Shown: positions 6,973 through 15,859, counted from the first letter of the stretch. The stretch: DNA of 15,943 nucleotides from Phoronis ovalis (GCA_028565635.1 JAOXYB010025613.1:1-15943), one strand, 5' to 3'. Program-made: numbers and translations. Notes: generated from the letters alone by a model not told the origin.

Positions 6973-9900
6973 CTACAAATTAAAAAGGTAGGAACATTTA
7001 TAGTTACACAGGATAAAGGTTATTATTCATATGCCAGTGTTCCACTTTTAAAATGAAAGAATCGTAGATCTGTACCAGTAGGTAAAGTAAGCAGCAAAAT
7101 GAGTCGAACTTTGTTATATGTCAGTATGTTTGTGGACACGTGACAATTCTAGAAAGCAGTTATTAAAAATAACGACGGATTTTACATTATTGTGAAATGT
7201 TTTTTGCAAGTATGTTTATTTTTGGAAAGTTTTGACTGTTTTTTAAATGATTCGACTGTTATTCAATAATTATTAAGCTTTGATTATTGCTGATGAAACC
7301 AATCTTACTTGTGAAATTCTCCACGCTGTTTCTTAGACCATTCGGTTTCCATTACTGCACCATCAAAGAAGTACGCATTCTCCAGGAACGGATATTCAAA
7401 ACCTTGCTTACAGTTGCACCTATATGCACCTCGCTGAAACCGTTTGCCTTCTACAGGAGTACACTATATTTGAAAACAAAAAGGAATTAATTTTACAACA
7501 TTTTGAAACGTAAAAACGGGACGCGGGAACCGGGTAGTGCAAACTTTATACAATATAATTGTACTGCTTAGGTTGAAAAGGAAACAAAAATTATGTGTTA
7601 CGAATCGAATTGAAGTACGTGTACTTACATATGTTGTTTCGTAATCACATCGAGCGGTATCCTTGAAAGCGTTGGCAACCCAAAACTCTGCAGAACATTG
7701 GTTAATGTCGAGATAACTCAATTTAATGTCTACCGTGACCACTCCCCTGAAACAAGTTAAATATATAATTGTTTTGTATTCTAGCTGCTTGATTGAAATC
7801 AGTCTGAATAAATGCATCCGTTAGTGTTCCGTGCGTTCTCAACTAACGTCTGGGCTTAACCATAGTCAATTTGTGTTATATTTTTAAGTTTAATGACGTA
7901 ATTATTTCGCACTTTGCAAGTTAAAGGAATATAACAAAAATTGGCTATGGTTAATCCCAGACGTTAGTTGAGAAGGTACGGAACACTAACGGATGGATTT
8001 AGTCAGACTGGATTGAAATATAGAAATAACAAATACGCACTGTAGCCTTTTTCTATTTGGGAAAAGCAACATTTTTAAATTTGAATAAGTTTATAAAATT
8101 GAATATAGAAGAATACAGTTTCCCTTCGACTAACTTTTGAATGTTCTCGTTGAAGAAATATATATCGTAATATGGAATGTCCATTGATCGATCTGTGACT
8201 GCATTAAAAACTCACATAAATTTTGCAATATCGGATCGTAGTGGGTGTTTTCCGAAGAATGGAACGGCATATGTTATAACCCAATCATTAACATAGCTGG
8301 TACACGGAAAATATGGAGGCGTCCATTGACCATGTTGGTATAAAGGGGCTTTGTACACAACCGGATAAGGAAACTTTGTCTCTGCAGTTCCATTCCAGTC
8401 AGCTCTGAAATATAAAATTATGATAAGACTGGATTCCGGCCATTAACCACATGAGTGCAATAATTTCCCTTTTATTTTTCATGGAAAAATTTGCGTCTAT
8501 TACAGTCCCGGGGAACCAACTCAAATCAGTGGATGTTTGACCAGAAATCCATAAAAAGGATTATAGCATTAAAAACGAAGCACGTTACAGTGGATTATAA
8601 TTACGCAGTTATAATTATAGGGTTGCTTTTTCGATCAAACATACAGAGTATTATTATAAATGTATATATAGATAACAGTAAAATATTTGAAATTCCTCTG
8701 GAGGAATACATGTGGTACATGACTTCTCTGGATTGCCTTTGTAAATGGAAAAATGGTTATATCCGCTTTTACTTTACTTGGCCCAAAGAAATAAATTCTG
8801 CTTCATAAGAGATGCTCATCGGTTAGACTTATTCACACTTGTTCAAAATTATGATACCTGAAAGATGGAAAATATATAAACTTTTTCAGTCCTGAACCAT
8901 TGGACACCCAACGCATTTTAACCTTTCTAAACCATGTGGTAGAGAGATATGATCCGATGTTTGGATCACCGGCATAATCAACTGAACGATACAAATCCTC
9001 TTGCTGGAACGCATAGGGAGCAAAAATACGTCGTGATTTCCCAGTTGGATCTTTGAACTGATCCTCATCGAACCAAATACCTGGAAAAATATTTAGGTAA
9101 AGTAATTCTGACCCGACTTTTGATATATTCGATAAATTTTCTTTAGTATACAGCGTCGGCGCTTTTCCGAAGGGAACAGTTACAAATCTCCCTATGTTAT
9201 GAGTTCAAGCATCCAGCATTGCATGTTCGACGACTCAATATCCACATTTTCGCATTAGAATTTTTATTCCCAGCCGAATTGGGTGTTTACATTTGAATAA
9301 AAGATTACTAAAATATTGATAAGATTTTATATAGAAATGGACATAAATATGATAAATATATATCTACATCATGTATTTCGTTCATGCATGTGAGGAGGCC
9401 TGTGGCAATGACCACCGATCCGTCGAACTACTGGCCGAGCTCGTCCGAGCCAGTAGCCTTGCATTTCCTCCTTCGCTATTGATTAGCTGAGATACTATAG
9501 TGACTTTTGATGATTATTTATCCTTTTGTTTGATTAATAATTCTGCACATACCTATGCCTCGAATTTTATGATCGCTCATAACATGAGATATGACCTCTG
9601 CGTGAAGTTGATCAACGTTTAACAGTGTGTCTCCTTTGATTAATCCATAATTTTGGTTAACAATAACGTTTTGGTAGAATCCACTCAAAAAGTATGCTAG
9701 CGCCAGCGCTGTTCGAGCCTGTAAGTTCAAGAATTCTTAACTTGCGGTTTGGCATATTATGACTGAATATGTGTAAAATAAACTACATGATTTAGAAACA
9801 AAGAAAAAAGGTGCATAAAATGCTGCCCCTAGCGACAGCAATCGATCTCACTGCAAGCCAGTCTTAATACATTCCTGGTCCAGCCGTCAAGTTTGGTTTC

Positions 9901-12900
9901 CCAGCAACAGATAGATATTTTTCAGACTAAACACGAACATGGAAGGGGGGGGTAGCGGGTACCCCCAAGGTACAATGCTCGCACTTAAAAATCGGAAATG
10001 CTCACTGCTCGCACTTAAGAAGAAAAATTAACAAACTTAGAAAAAAAGAAAACGGTTGCCAAAAAAATCGACAACCAAAAAAAAAACAAGGACAAAACAA
10101 AATAGTTAACAAAATTAGGAAGCAAAAGACAATGCTCGCTGCTCGCACTTAACAAACCAAGGCAATGCTCACTGGTCGGACTTAACAGACCCAATGCTCG
10201 CTGCTCACGATATCCCCGTCCTAGCCTAGCCTCAGCCCTTACCTGGTATTCAAATTGAACATTCGCTCCGTATGCTACATCACCTGGCAATTTTAAATCA
10301 CCCTTTGGCAGCTTAGTACAATCCGGGGCAGCAGTGACGGTATCCATATGTTGGAAAATCTGCTCCATTCTACTAATAGCACTGCCGTCGATAACTTGTC
10401 TCTTCTTTCTTTTAAAAGTCTAAAATACAGTACTTGTACAGAAGTATCAATACATGTGTATTGAAATATTTCGTAATACTTTCCCGTTATGTATTACTGA
10501 AATAACAAAACGCGTGTTCTGTAGTGCTGATTACACACCTCACATGTCCTGCAGCGCCGCCTATCATAAACCTTAATATTGTACAGAAATGGGTTCAAGT
10601 ACAATTTTGCGCGACTTTCGCTTGATTACAACGTGACTGAAATCCTGTGGAGACATACAATTTGGTAAATATTTCTAAGGTTTTAACTATTAATGAAAAC
10701 ACTTTGGAGGTTTTTAGTAGAATACCATGTCATAACAACTAGATGCAAATGTTTGAATTTTGTAATAATCAGGAAATTTAGCTTATACTACTTGCTGGAA
10801 CAGTGTTAGCATATAATAATGCATTATTTAAAGTATACCCTGAAAATTGCGAGCTGGGTTTTAGAGACTATTTTTAGCAACAACCAATATACACTTATCC
10901 TACCTTGTCGTCTTTATCAGTTTTGTGCCACAATCTTTGATTGTTCTCCATCTTTCTTTGATTCATCTTCGCAGCTTGGATAGCTTCTATTCGTTTTCGA
11001 TAATTCGGACCATAAACTTTCCGTAACTTCTCTTCCGTGACAAGTGGTTTGTGTGTAACTTTCATTGCGTTCTTTGGTTTGATAGATACATGTACCTTTT
11101 TGGAATTCAATTGCTCTTCAAAATTATCTTTATGCTTGGGACCAATGAAAACGCTGCTTGCAATCTCTCTGTGGTTAGTCTTGGATTGCTTATGATTCCT
11201 GTGCATACGTCTGGATTGTATCACAACGTTTCCATTATGGATCTTTGCCATTGCTTCCTCTACTAACTGATGTTTTTGGAGAGATTTGACTGAATCCTGC
11301 AGAATTGCAAAAAAAAATATTAAATAGAATATTTATAGTTTTATTTTCAGCGTAAAAGTAAACTGGATGAACAAGACTTATCAGCAAGCGCTAGCAGGTG
11401 TTTAACAGTCTTAAACAATCTATCCGTTAGCGTCCCGTAACTGCTCAGTTGAAAATGCATATGCATGGAAGACTAACGGATGAATTTGTTCAGACTTGAG
11501 TTTTAATTCAATTAATAACAGCCACTTTTTGTCAGAAAATTGTCATTCAAATAAGCTTGAACACAGAAATTGATTTGGATTTTGATGTACATTTTTCTTC
11601 ACGAAAAGGTAAATATAACAGCAATTTTGAGTTTTCAGGATAACGTCTAAAATTTTAGGTATTTTTTTTTGTACGCTACCATGCCATACGTAATTGACGT
11701 GATATAAATTATTCACTTAATAGGAGTTGATAATGCAATAATTCCCAAGAATTATGAAAATTGCGCTGTGATGTTCAGTTTGAATTTACGGACATTTGCG
11801 TACTCATATGTCACTATAAACAAAGGTGCATGCAGTTATAACCAGTACTGCAACGGTTGGTCATATCTCTTTACGTATCTCTTGTCAAAATCTTGAAAAC
11901 GCATTCTTTACCTTTGCTTTACCGGGTTTGTTTGATATAGATTTTAACTCCACTCTCTTAAATGATTTTTTGATTTGTTTTAGATCTGCGACATTATTGC
12001 TTACGTTATTTTTTGCGTTCAAGTCTCGTGTCTTTCTTCGTCCATTTTGGTCAAAGATTGGAACAATGTCTTCCTCATTATTTGTATACTGTATGGATGG
12101 CACCACCTTCATGTCTGTAGTGAAACAGAATTTTACAATATCTGAGTGGATACACAATTGATCTTACACAAGGCATTGTATTGTTACCTTTAAGATAAGA
12201 TACAGACTAGGTGAAACATTATTTAATTCTCTTTTTAGATTAGTGTGTATACAAATTTTGTAAAAACTCTTACTGTCAATTTTGAGGCATTCAAATCCGG
12301 CATTATACTCTTTGTCAGTTGCAAGTTCAATGTCGGCTCCTTGGAAAGGTCCATTTTGCCAGTGAGGATAACGATAACCTGGTCTACAGACACATTCGTA
12401 AGAACCTCGTGCGAAACCCCATCCGGTCAAAGGTTGGCACTGTGTAGAAAAAATGTACCTACCACATTACCCACACGAACACATTTTTCTCACTTTCTGC
12501 ACCCCTTTTTCTCACCTCACTAACCCTTTTCTTCGGGATAAACCGATTTTGGGGCGGATCAATTGTATTCGGGAAGCACGGACATGACAACTGTGGATCT
12601 TAGTACTCAGGGTAAGATTGCTGTAAATTGTGTCGCAGCAGTTGAGGTGTGCACATATATGGGCAGTATATTATATAATTAATTCTGGAATAATTCGCCA
12701 GACTGTCTCGGGTATTAATAAAACTATATAGAAAACCTGATCTCCCTGATAGTTAAGGAAAAACTCTCAAAATTATGGCAACATAATTTTTAAAATGATA
12801 TACCGTACATTTCTTGATAAACAACATTCCTACATAGCGTTTATGCAACACTATGTACACATGTGTACTGTTATTTATTAATTTACCTACCATTGTGGTT

Positions 12901-15475
12901 TGGGGCTTGCATCTTGCAATGCCAGCAAATAAATTCGGTCCTGGATTCCCTTCTCCAGCCGGACATGGATTAAAGTCTATCATGTCCCAGTCTATATCCA
13001 TTGTAGCCACAGCAACAAATCTACAATAACAATTTTTTAGTACGATTCATTTCGTACACCTTGGCATAGAAATCCAATTTTTTATTTATCATTGTTATAT
13101 CGTTGGCTTTTTATATACATTTATAGCATTATTTTGTGATTTATAAACCTAAATTTTTAGGCATTGACATTAATAGTTATATATGCATTGACATTATTAT
13201 AACATGAAAAGAATTAAGGGTATACATGTACTATAAATATTCTAAACATAAAGTACATTATACTTAGTACCCGATATTTTAAAATTTATTAGTGGTTCAT
13301 ACATTTTCAAAGTTTAGAGTGGGCGTTTTTACTTAGCTATTTAAGATCAAACGATGAATATTATTATAATAATTATTATGTTAACTAGTTTAATATTTTT
13401 CTCGTGGTGGCAGGTACTTACGTACTGATGCATTTGTGTCAGCTTTGTGTCCACATGCTGCCATCTTGTTATTTAATTAAGGCTAAAGCAAAGACTCTTT
13501 ACTGTTTTAAATAAAAATTCGTGAAAACACGTGTAATATTGTTTTAACACAAAATACAACTTTTTAGAATTAGCGTTTACTGACTTCTTAAAAAATTCAT
13601 AGGCGCATCCTACAGGAACACGTGGTAGACCTAACATTTTTAGCAAGAGCACGATAATTTGTTATGGAACATGTTTAAATCTCACCAGTAATTTTGGGTG
13701 TATAAACATTTCATTTCTTTTTAGCAAATAAAAAGTGACCCTTTCATTTTACAATTCAAAGATGATTCACGATTTTTACAATCTGGTGATGACAAACAAT
13801 TGCAGTATCGATATCATATATTTCTTAAAAACATTGTTAGCACGAATTTAGATCCATTGGCGCTTCCCGTAGAATGTATCTTATGTTTTTATGAGGTGTG
13901 TTTACATATTAATTAAATTTCATGCACTTTACATACGTGTCTACAAATACCACGTGACCATAATATAGTGTGAATGGTAAAGTTTTAAAAACATTTAATA
14001 CCGTGTGTGTGAAAAATGTAAAAAGGATTATTCACGATTTTTTACTTAAAGCAGTAATGAGTAGTTTAATCCTCATTCAGGCCTTTTCCTTTAATCTCCA
14101 TTGAACATTTGTGTAATTCATTGATTCGATATTTGCTTTTATGAGACTCTTGTCTAGGTTCAAATTATCTATATGAAATGGCGTTACATCTCTAGCTCTC
14201 ATTACAACTGAGAAATCATGAGATAAAGAGTGTGTATTTAGAAAGGATGGTATTTACTGTTAAATTATACTAAAATATGAAAAAAATGAAACAAAAACTT
14301 AGTTACATTAATTATAAACTTGTGATTTCTTAAGATTTCACGTCACATAGGTAAATAATAAAAAAAATATGTGAAACTGGTAACCTTAGAAGCAACTAGT
14401 GACAACATATATATTGCATACCTGTGTATTCGCAAATGGTATAGTTTAATATTGTAGAATGATGATTAGAATCTTTAAAATAAAATTCAAAAAGTATCTC
14501 TACCTTATATGTTGCCTACCTGTGTCGTCGCAAATGATCCCATTCTAAATATCTTGGTAAATAATCCACGACGGGAGAAACAGCAGATACCAACCATTTG
14601 TCAGTAATTCCACAATCAAAATATGGCTGCGTAAACCTCACTGGCAAATTAACATTATCTCTTAAACTTGGAGCTGGTGGTCCAAAAAATGATGTGGTTG
14701 AATATTCATCGTTAACCCATTCTCCAGTTTTATTCGAGTACTTGACAGCGGCTTGCCATTGAAATTTTTGTACCGTCTCTTCTAAAGATATATCTCTCAT
14801 GTCGGGTAGCCATAGGTCATACCAGAGATTCGATTTCCACGTTTTTGCTGTGAAATTGTTAACTTTCCCTGCGCCAACATCACGCGCGTACACGGCACCG
14901 AGACTGGGCTCGCGTAAATAATTGTAAGCAGAATACGTGTTGTCTACACGATAGGCTTTTGGTCCAAAAAACGGTATTGTGGTGTTCACTGCAAGGTTAG
15001 TGAGCCAGTTGGGGTAGGAAATATTGAAGTCAAACATTAGAGATGAACCATTAATGCAATGTGGGAAAGCAGAAATAAGACTATGTTGTCGGATGTAGTA
15101 ATACATCAATCCTGGCTGTTGCCAAAAAGTCCACGTTTCGTTTGCTTTTTGAAACATGTAGCTGAAATAATAAGCACGGCTTAGTGCTAGATCGTGCAAC
15201 GCCAACAGGCAAGTACGGTTACGAAAAACAGTCGTTGTGGAATCCAGCAGCGTGTTCGCCTTTGGTACCATTGTGAGAACCGTTGGATCTAAAACTATAT
15301 CGCTTCGAGATTTGTGATTACATACATCACCGTTCATTCCACCGTATTTAGCAAAAACTTCATCAAAAATATCTCTACCAGTCCAGTCAAACTGCGCTCC
15401 ATTAATGACTAGTAATGTAAAACTAGCAAAAAGTATTGTTACAACAAATGCAAAAGATATCCGATTCATGATCAT
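6873..15475 (-). CDS. Tandem Cache-EGF ectodomain protein, GPR158/GPR179-like, without 7TM, probable GPI anchor
   Basis: Twelve exons join in phase to 991 codons plus stop. Layout: signal peptide 1-27; first Cache-like module about 28-362 (C52, PYFDCG 284-289, VATMDIDW 323-330, DFNPC 334-338); EGF-like cluster C363, C378, C380, C413; basic linker about 418-616; RKKR 620-623; second Cache-like module about 625-907 (C650, PYFPC 835-839, VVTVDI 870-875, DINQC 881-885); EGF-like cluster C908, C923, C925, C965; hydrophobic end 976-991. The PYF.C...W....S.P, TVDI and D.N.C blocks followed by a C-x14-C-x-C cluster resemble the extracellular part of GPR158/GPR179, which senses small amino-acid ligands. 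The GV..TVDI block carries the Asp typical of amino-acid-binding dCache domains. Seven N-glycosylation sequons lie in exon 1. I infer a secreted or GPI-held ligand-binding protein. The ligand is unknown. Confidence 0.82.
7309..7463 (-). CDS. Tandem Cache gene exon 11: second EGF-like cluster
   Basis: The acceptor is TTTTCAAATATAG (AG 7465-7464) and the donor CACAA|GTAAGA (7308), phase 0 to 2. It begins exactly at Cys: CTPVEGKRFQRGAYRCNCKQ, then GFEYP. The C-x14-C-x-C pattern is the same as exon 3. Confidence 0.88.
7629..7746 (-). CDS. Tandem Cache gene exon 10: end of second Cache module
   Basis: The acceptor is CTTGTTTCAG (AG 7748-7747) and the donor ACATAT|GTAAGT (7628), phase 2 to 0. It encodes GVVTVDIKLSYLDINQC and then DTARCDYETTY. 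It is homologous to exon 2 in sequence and in both intron phases. Confidence 0.93.
7800..8010. mobile_element. Fold-back MITE, about 82-bp TIRs, perfect 9-bp target duplication
   Basis: The left arm 7800-7881 and right arm 7929-8010 are inverted copies with about seven mismatches over 80 bp. Both start CAGTCTGA and share CATCCGTTAGTGTTCCGT. GATTGAAAT flanks both sides (7791-7799 and 8011-8019), a perfect 9-bp duplication. The 211-bp element has no coding capacity. A 9-bp duplication with long TIRs suggests a MULE-type non-autonomous element (inference). It lies in the intron just upstream of the exon 10 acceptor. Confidence 0.92.
8216..8404 (-). CDS. Tandem Cache gene exon 9: second Cache module, PYF.C block
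   Basis: The acceptor is ATATTTCAG (AG 8406-8405) and the donor TTTAT|GTGAGT (8215), phase 2 to 2. It encodes ADWNGTAETKFPYPVVYKAP, HGQWTPPYFPC and NDWVITYAVPFFGKHP. This matches PYFDCGITDKWLVSAVSP of exon 1. Confidence 0.93.
8405..8857 (-). other. Intron 8 of the tandem Cache gene
   Basis: An AT-rich intron. A 105-codon open frame on the opposite strand (8491-8808) has no recognisable family and no splice or promoter context. I treat it as chance. Confidence 0.75.
8858..9080 (-). CDS. Tandem Cache gene exon 8: second Cache module, middle
   Basis: The acceptor is ATTTTTCCAG (AG 9082-9081) and the donor CTTTCAG|GTATCA (8857), phase 1 to 2. It encodes GIWFDEDQFKDPTG, then APYAFQQEDLYRSVDYAGDP and STTWFRKVKMRWVSNGSG. 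It aligns with the SAYNYLREPSLGAVYARDVG and TAKTWKSNLWYDLW part of exon 1. Confidence 0.9.
9081..9552 (-). other. Intron 7 of the tandem Cache gene
   Basis: Non-coding. It holds a conspicuously GC-rich block with a perfect 8-bp stem (CTACTGGC / GCCAGTAG) at about 9385-9475 in otherwise AT-rich DNA. Confidence 0.75.
9553..9718 (-). CDS. Tandem Cache gene exon 7: second Cache module, N-terminal long helix
   Basis: The acceptor is TTGAACTTACAG (AG 9720-9719) and the donor GGCATAG|GTATGT (9552), phase 0 to 1. It encodes ARTALALAYFLSGFYQNVIV and LLNVDQLHAEVISHVMSDHK ending RGIG. It parallels NRTCLLALHDLALSRAYYFS in exon 1, the long first helix of dCache domains. Confidence 0.9.
9719..10242 (-). 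other. Intron 6 of the tandem Cache gene with degenerate minisatellite
   Basis: Contains a G8 run and a GTACCCCC segment near 9945-9970, the minisatellite at 9973-10210 and an A-rich tract at 10018-10130. I see no coding exon. Confidence 0.8.
9973..10210. repeat. Degenerate minisatellite, unit like AATGCTCRCTGCTCGCACTTAA
   Basis: Five imperfect copies of a unit combining AATGCTC(G/A)CT and GCTCGCACTTAA, at about 9974, 9997, 10131, 10164 and 10193. An A-rich tract (10018-10130) separates the second and third. Some copies lack the internal CTGCTC step. Confidence 0.85.
10243..10419 (-). CDS. Tandem Cache gene exon 6: furin-type site and start of second module
   Basis: The acceptor is ACTGTATTTTAG (AG 10421-10420) and the donor ATACCAG|GTAAGG (10242), phase 0 to 0. 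It starts TFKRKKRQVIDG, where RKKR (620-623) fits the proprotein convertase consensus R-X-K/R-R. It continues MEQIFQHMDTVTAAPDCTKL to FEYQ. C650 corresponds to C52 near the start of module 1. Confidence 0.9.
10904..11296 (-). CDS. Tandem Cache gene exon 5: basic linker
   Basis: The acceptor is TTTTTTGCAATTCTGCAG (AG 11298-11297) and the donor GACAAG|GTAGGA (10903), phase 0 to 0, 131 codons. It is rich in Lys, Arg, His, Asn and Gln, has no Cys, and shows no recognisable domain (for example IQSRRMHRNHKQSKTNHRE and EKLRKVYGPNYRKRIEAIQA). Probably a flexible or helical spacer between the two sensory units. Confidence 0.85.
11297..11911 (-). other. Intron 4 of the tandem Cache gene
   Basis: An AT-rich intron containing the short fold-back element at 11406-11498. 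I see nothing else recognisable. Confidence 0.8.
11406..11498. mobile_element. Short, diverged member of the CATCCGTTAG-TIR MITE family
   Basis: The left end (CAGTCTTAAACAATCTATCCGTTAG) and the inverted right end (CAAGTCTGAACAAATTCATCCGTTAG) match each other and the ends of the 7800-8010 element. It is only about 93 bp long, with a palindromic centre ATGCATATGCAT. No clear target duplication remains; the flanks GGTGTTTAA and GAGTTTTAA agree at 6 of 9. Probably an older, internally deleted copy. Confidence 0.75.
11912..12114 (-). CDS. Tandem Cache gene exon 4: start of basic linker
   Basis: The acceptor is TTTCACTACAG (AG 12116-12115) and the donor GCAAAG|GTAAAG (11911), phase 1 to 0. It encodes NMKVVPSIQYTNNEEDIVPI, then an NGRRKTRDLNAKN and KQIKKSFKRVELKS basic stretch. 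It has no Cys and one NVS sequon. The frame runs on briefly past the donor, so the exact end rests on phase and the GT. Confidence 0.8.
12274..12439 (-). CDS. Tandem Cache gene exon 3: first EGF-like cluster
   Basis: The acceptor is TTTTTTCTACACAG (AG 12441-12440) and the donor ATTGACA|GTAAGA (12273), phase 0 to 1. It encodes CQPLTGWGFARGSYECVCRP, GYRYP and later FECLKID. The C-x14-C-x-C-x32-C pattern resembles the EGF-like stalk that follows the Cache domain in GPR158/GPR179. Confidence 0.92.
12440..12890 (-). other. Intron 2 of the tandem Cache gene
   Basis: A pyrimidine-rich block (12475-12530) precedes a locally GC-richer segment (12535-12610), followed by AT-rich DNA. No exon or repeat is recognised. 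Confidence 0.75.
12891..13020 (-). CDS. Tandem Cache gene exon 2: end of first Cache module
   Basis: The acceptor is TTGTTATTGTAG (AG 13022-13021) and the donor ACAATG|GTAGGT (12890), phase 2 to 0. It encodes FVAVATMDIDWDMIDFNPC, then a Gly/Pro-rich insert and ARCKPQTTM. It is homologous to exon 10 (TVDIKLSYLDINQC ... ARCDYETTY). Confidence 0.92.
13021..14519 (-). other. Intron 1 of the tandem Cache gene, 1.5 kb
   Basis: AT-rich, with no gene seen. There is a small tandem duplication at 13161-13200 (GCATTGACATTA twice, 24-bp period). A near copy of the exon 1 donor lies 98 bp downstream of it at about 14408-14440. Confidence 0.8.
14520..15475 (-). CDS. Tandem Cache gene exon 1: signal peptide and first Cache module
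   Basis: The start chosen is the ATG at 15475-15473 (MIMNRISFAFVVTILFASF, cleavage likely after A27), because it gives a clean signal peptide and lies just downstream of a credible acceptor at 15508-15507. The open frame extends upstream to 15634, but those codons look intronic or untranslated. The ATG at 15469 is a near-equivalent alternative. The exon carries seven N-x-S/T sequons, the NRTCLLALHDLALSRAYYFS helix and PYFDCG. Donor CACAG|GTAGGC (14519), phase 2. One long exon here corresponds to exons 6 (part), 7, 8 and 9 of module 2. Confidence 0.9.
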
Positions 15476-15506
15476 TTTTCCACTATAAGCAAAATTAATG
15501 TGCTTC

Positions 15507-15859
15507 CTAAAATATTGAATGTTAACTATTACACTGCGTTCGAAAGATAATAAAGATGATATTCCCAAAAAGTCTGTATTATTAACATGTACCCCAACGT
15601 CGTAATGCAGATTTAATTTTTTTTTTTGCAACATAAAAATATAAACGATTATTAATCATCTAGGTCACGGCTTTAGGCCAAAATTGCAAAACAACCTGCT
15701 TTGCACTTGCTATCTGACTGACATGCGCAAAATGCTATTACCGAGTGCACTGACCGTTAGGGTAGCACACAACAGTAGGAAGTCCCATCCAACGATTTCA
15801 AATATATTTATTAAATAAACGCCAATAATGAGTGCCAATTTCTCTCTCGGTCCACTTAC
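15507..15859 (-). promoter_or_regulatory. Possible 5' UTR intron and upstream region of the tandem Cache gene
   Basis: On the minus strand an acceptor (TTCAATATTTTAG, AG 15508-15507) sits 31 nt before the start codon, and a consensus donor (GTGAT|GTAAGT, GT at 15859-15858) lies upstream. Together they suggest a spliced leader exon. A hydrophobic 70-codon minus frame across 15710-15922 spans the donor and is probably not coding. No core promoter can be named. Confidence 0.35.

Noticed and set aside
8491-8808. 105-codon + strand open frame opposite an intron of the Cache gene
   Set aside because: AT-rich codons, no recognisable domain, no splice or promoter context, and it lies antisense inside a well-supported intron.
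9100-9300. Possible tRNA-like or SINE promoter (GAGTTCAAGCATCC resembling a B box)
   Set aside because: No matching A box at the right spacing, no cloverleaf fold and no A-rich tail.
11051-11266. + strand frames opposite exons 4, 5 and 3 (11051-11266, 11826-12161, 12245-12523)
   Set aside because: Antisense shadows of exons whose minus-strand splice phases, cysteine pattern and duplication are consistent.
6873-15475. Reading the minus-strand exons as two separate tandem genes, each with a Cache-EGF unit
   Set aside because: Exon 3 splices in phase into the linker exons and on into module 2. No poly(A) signal with a stop, and no second signal peptide, separates the units. One gene explains all phases.
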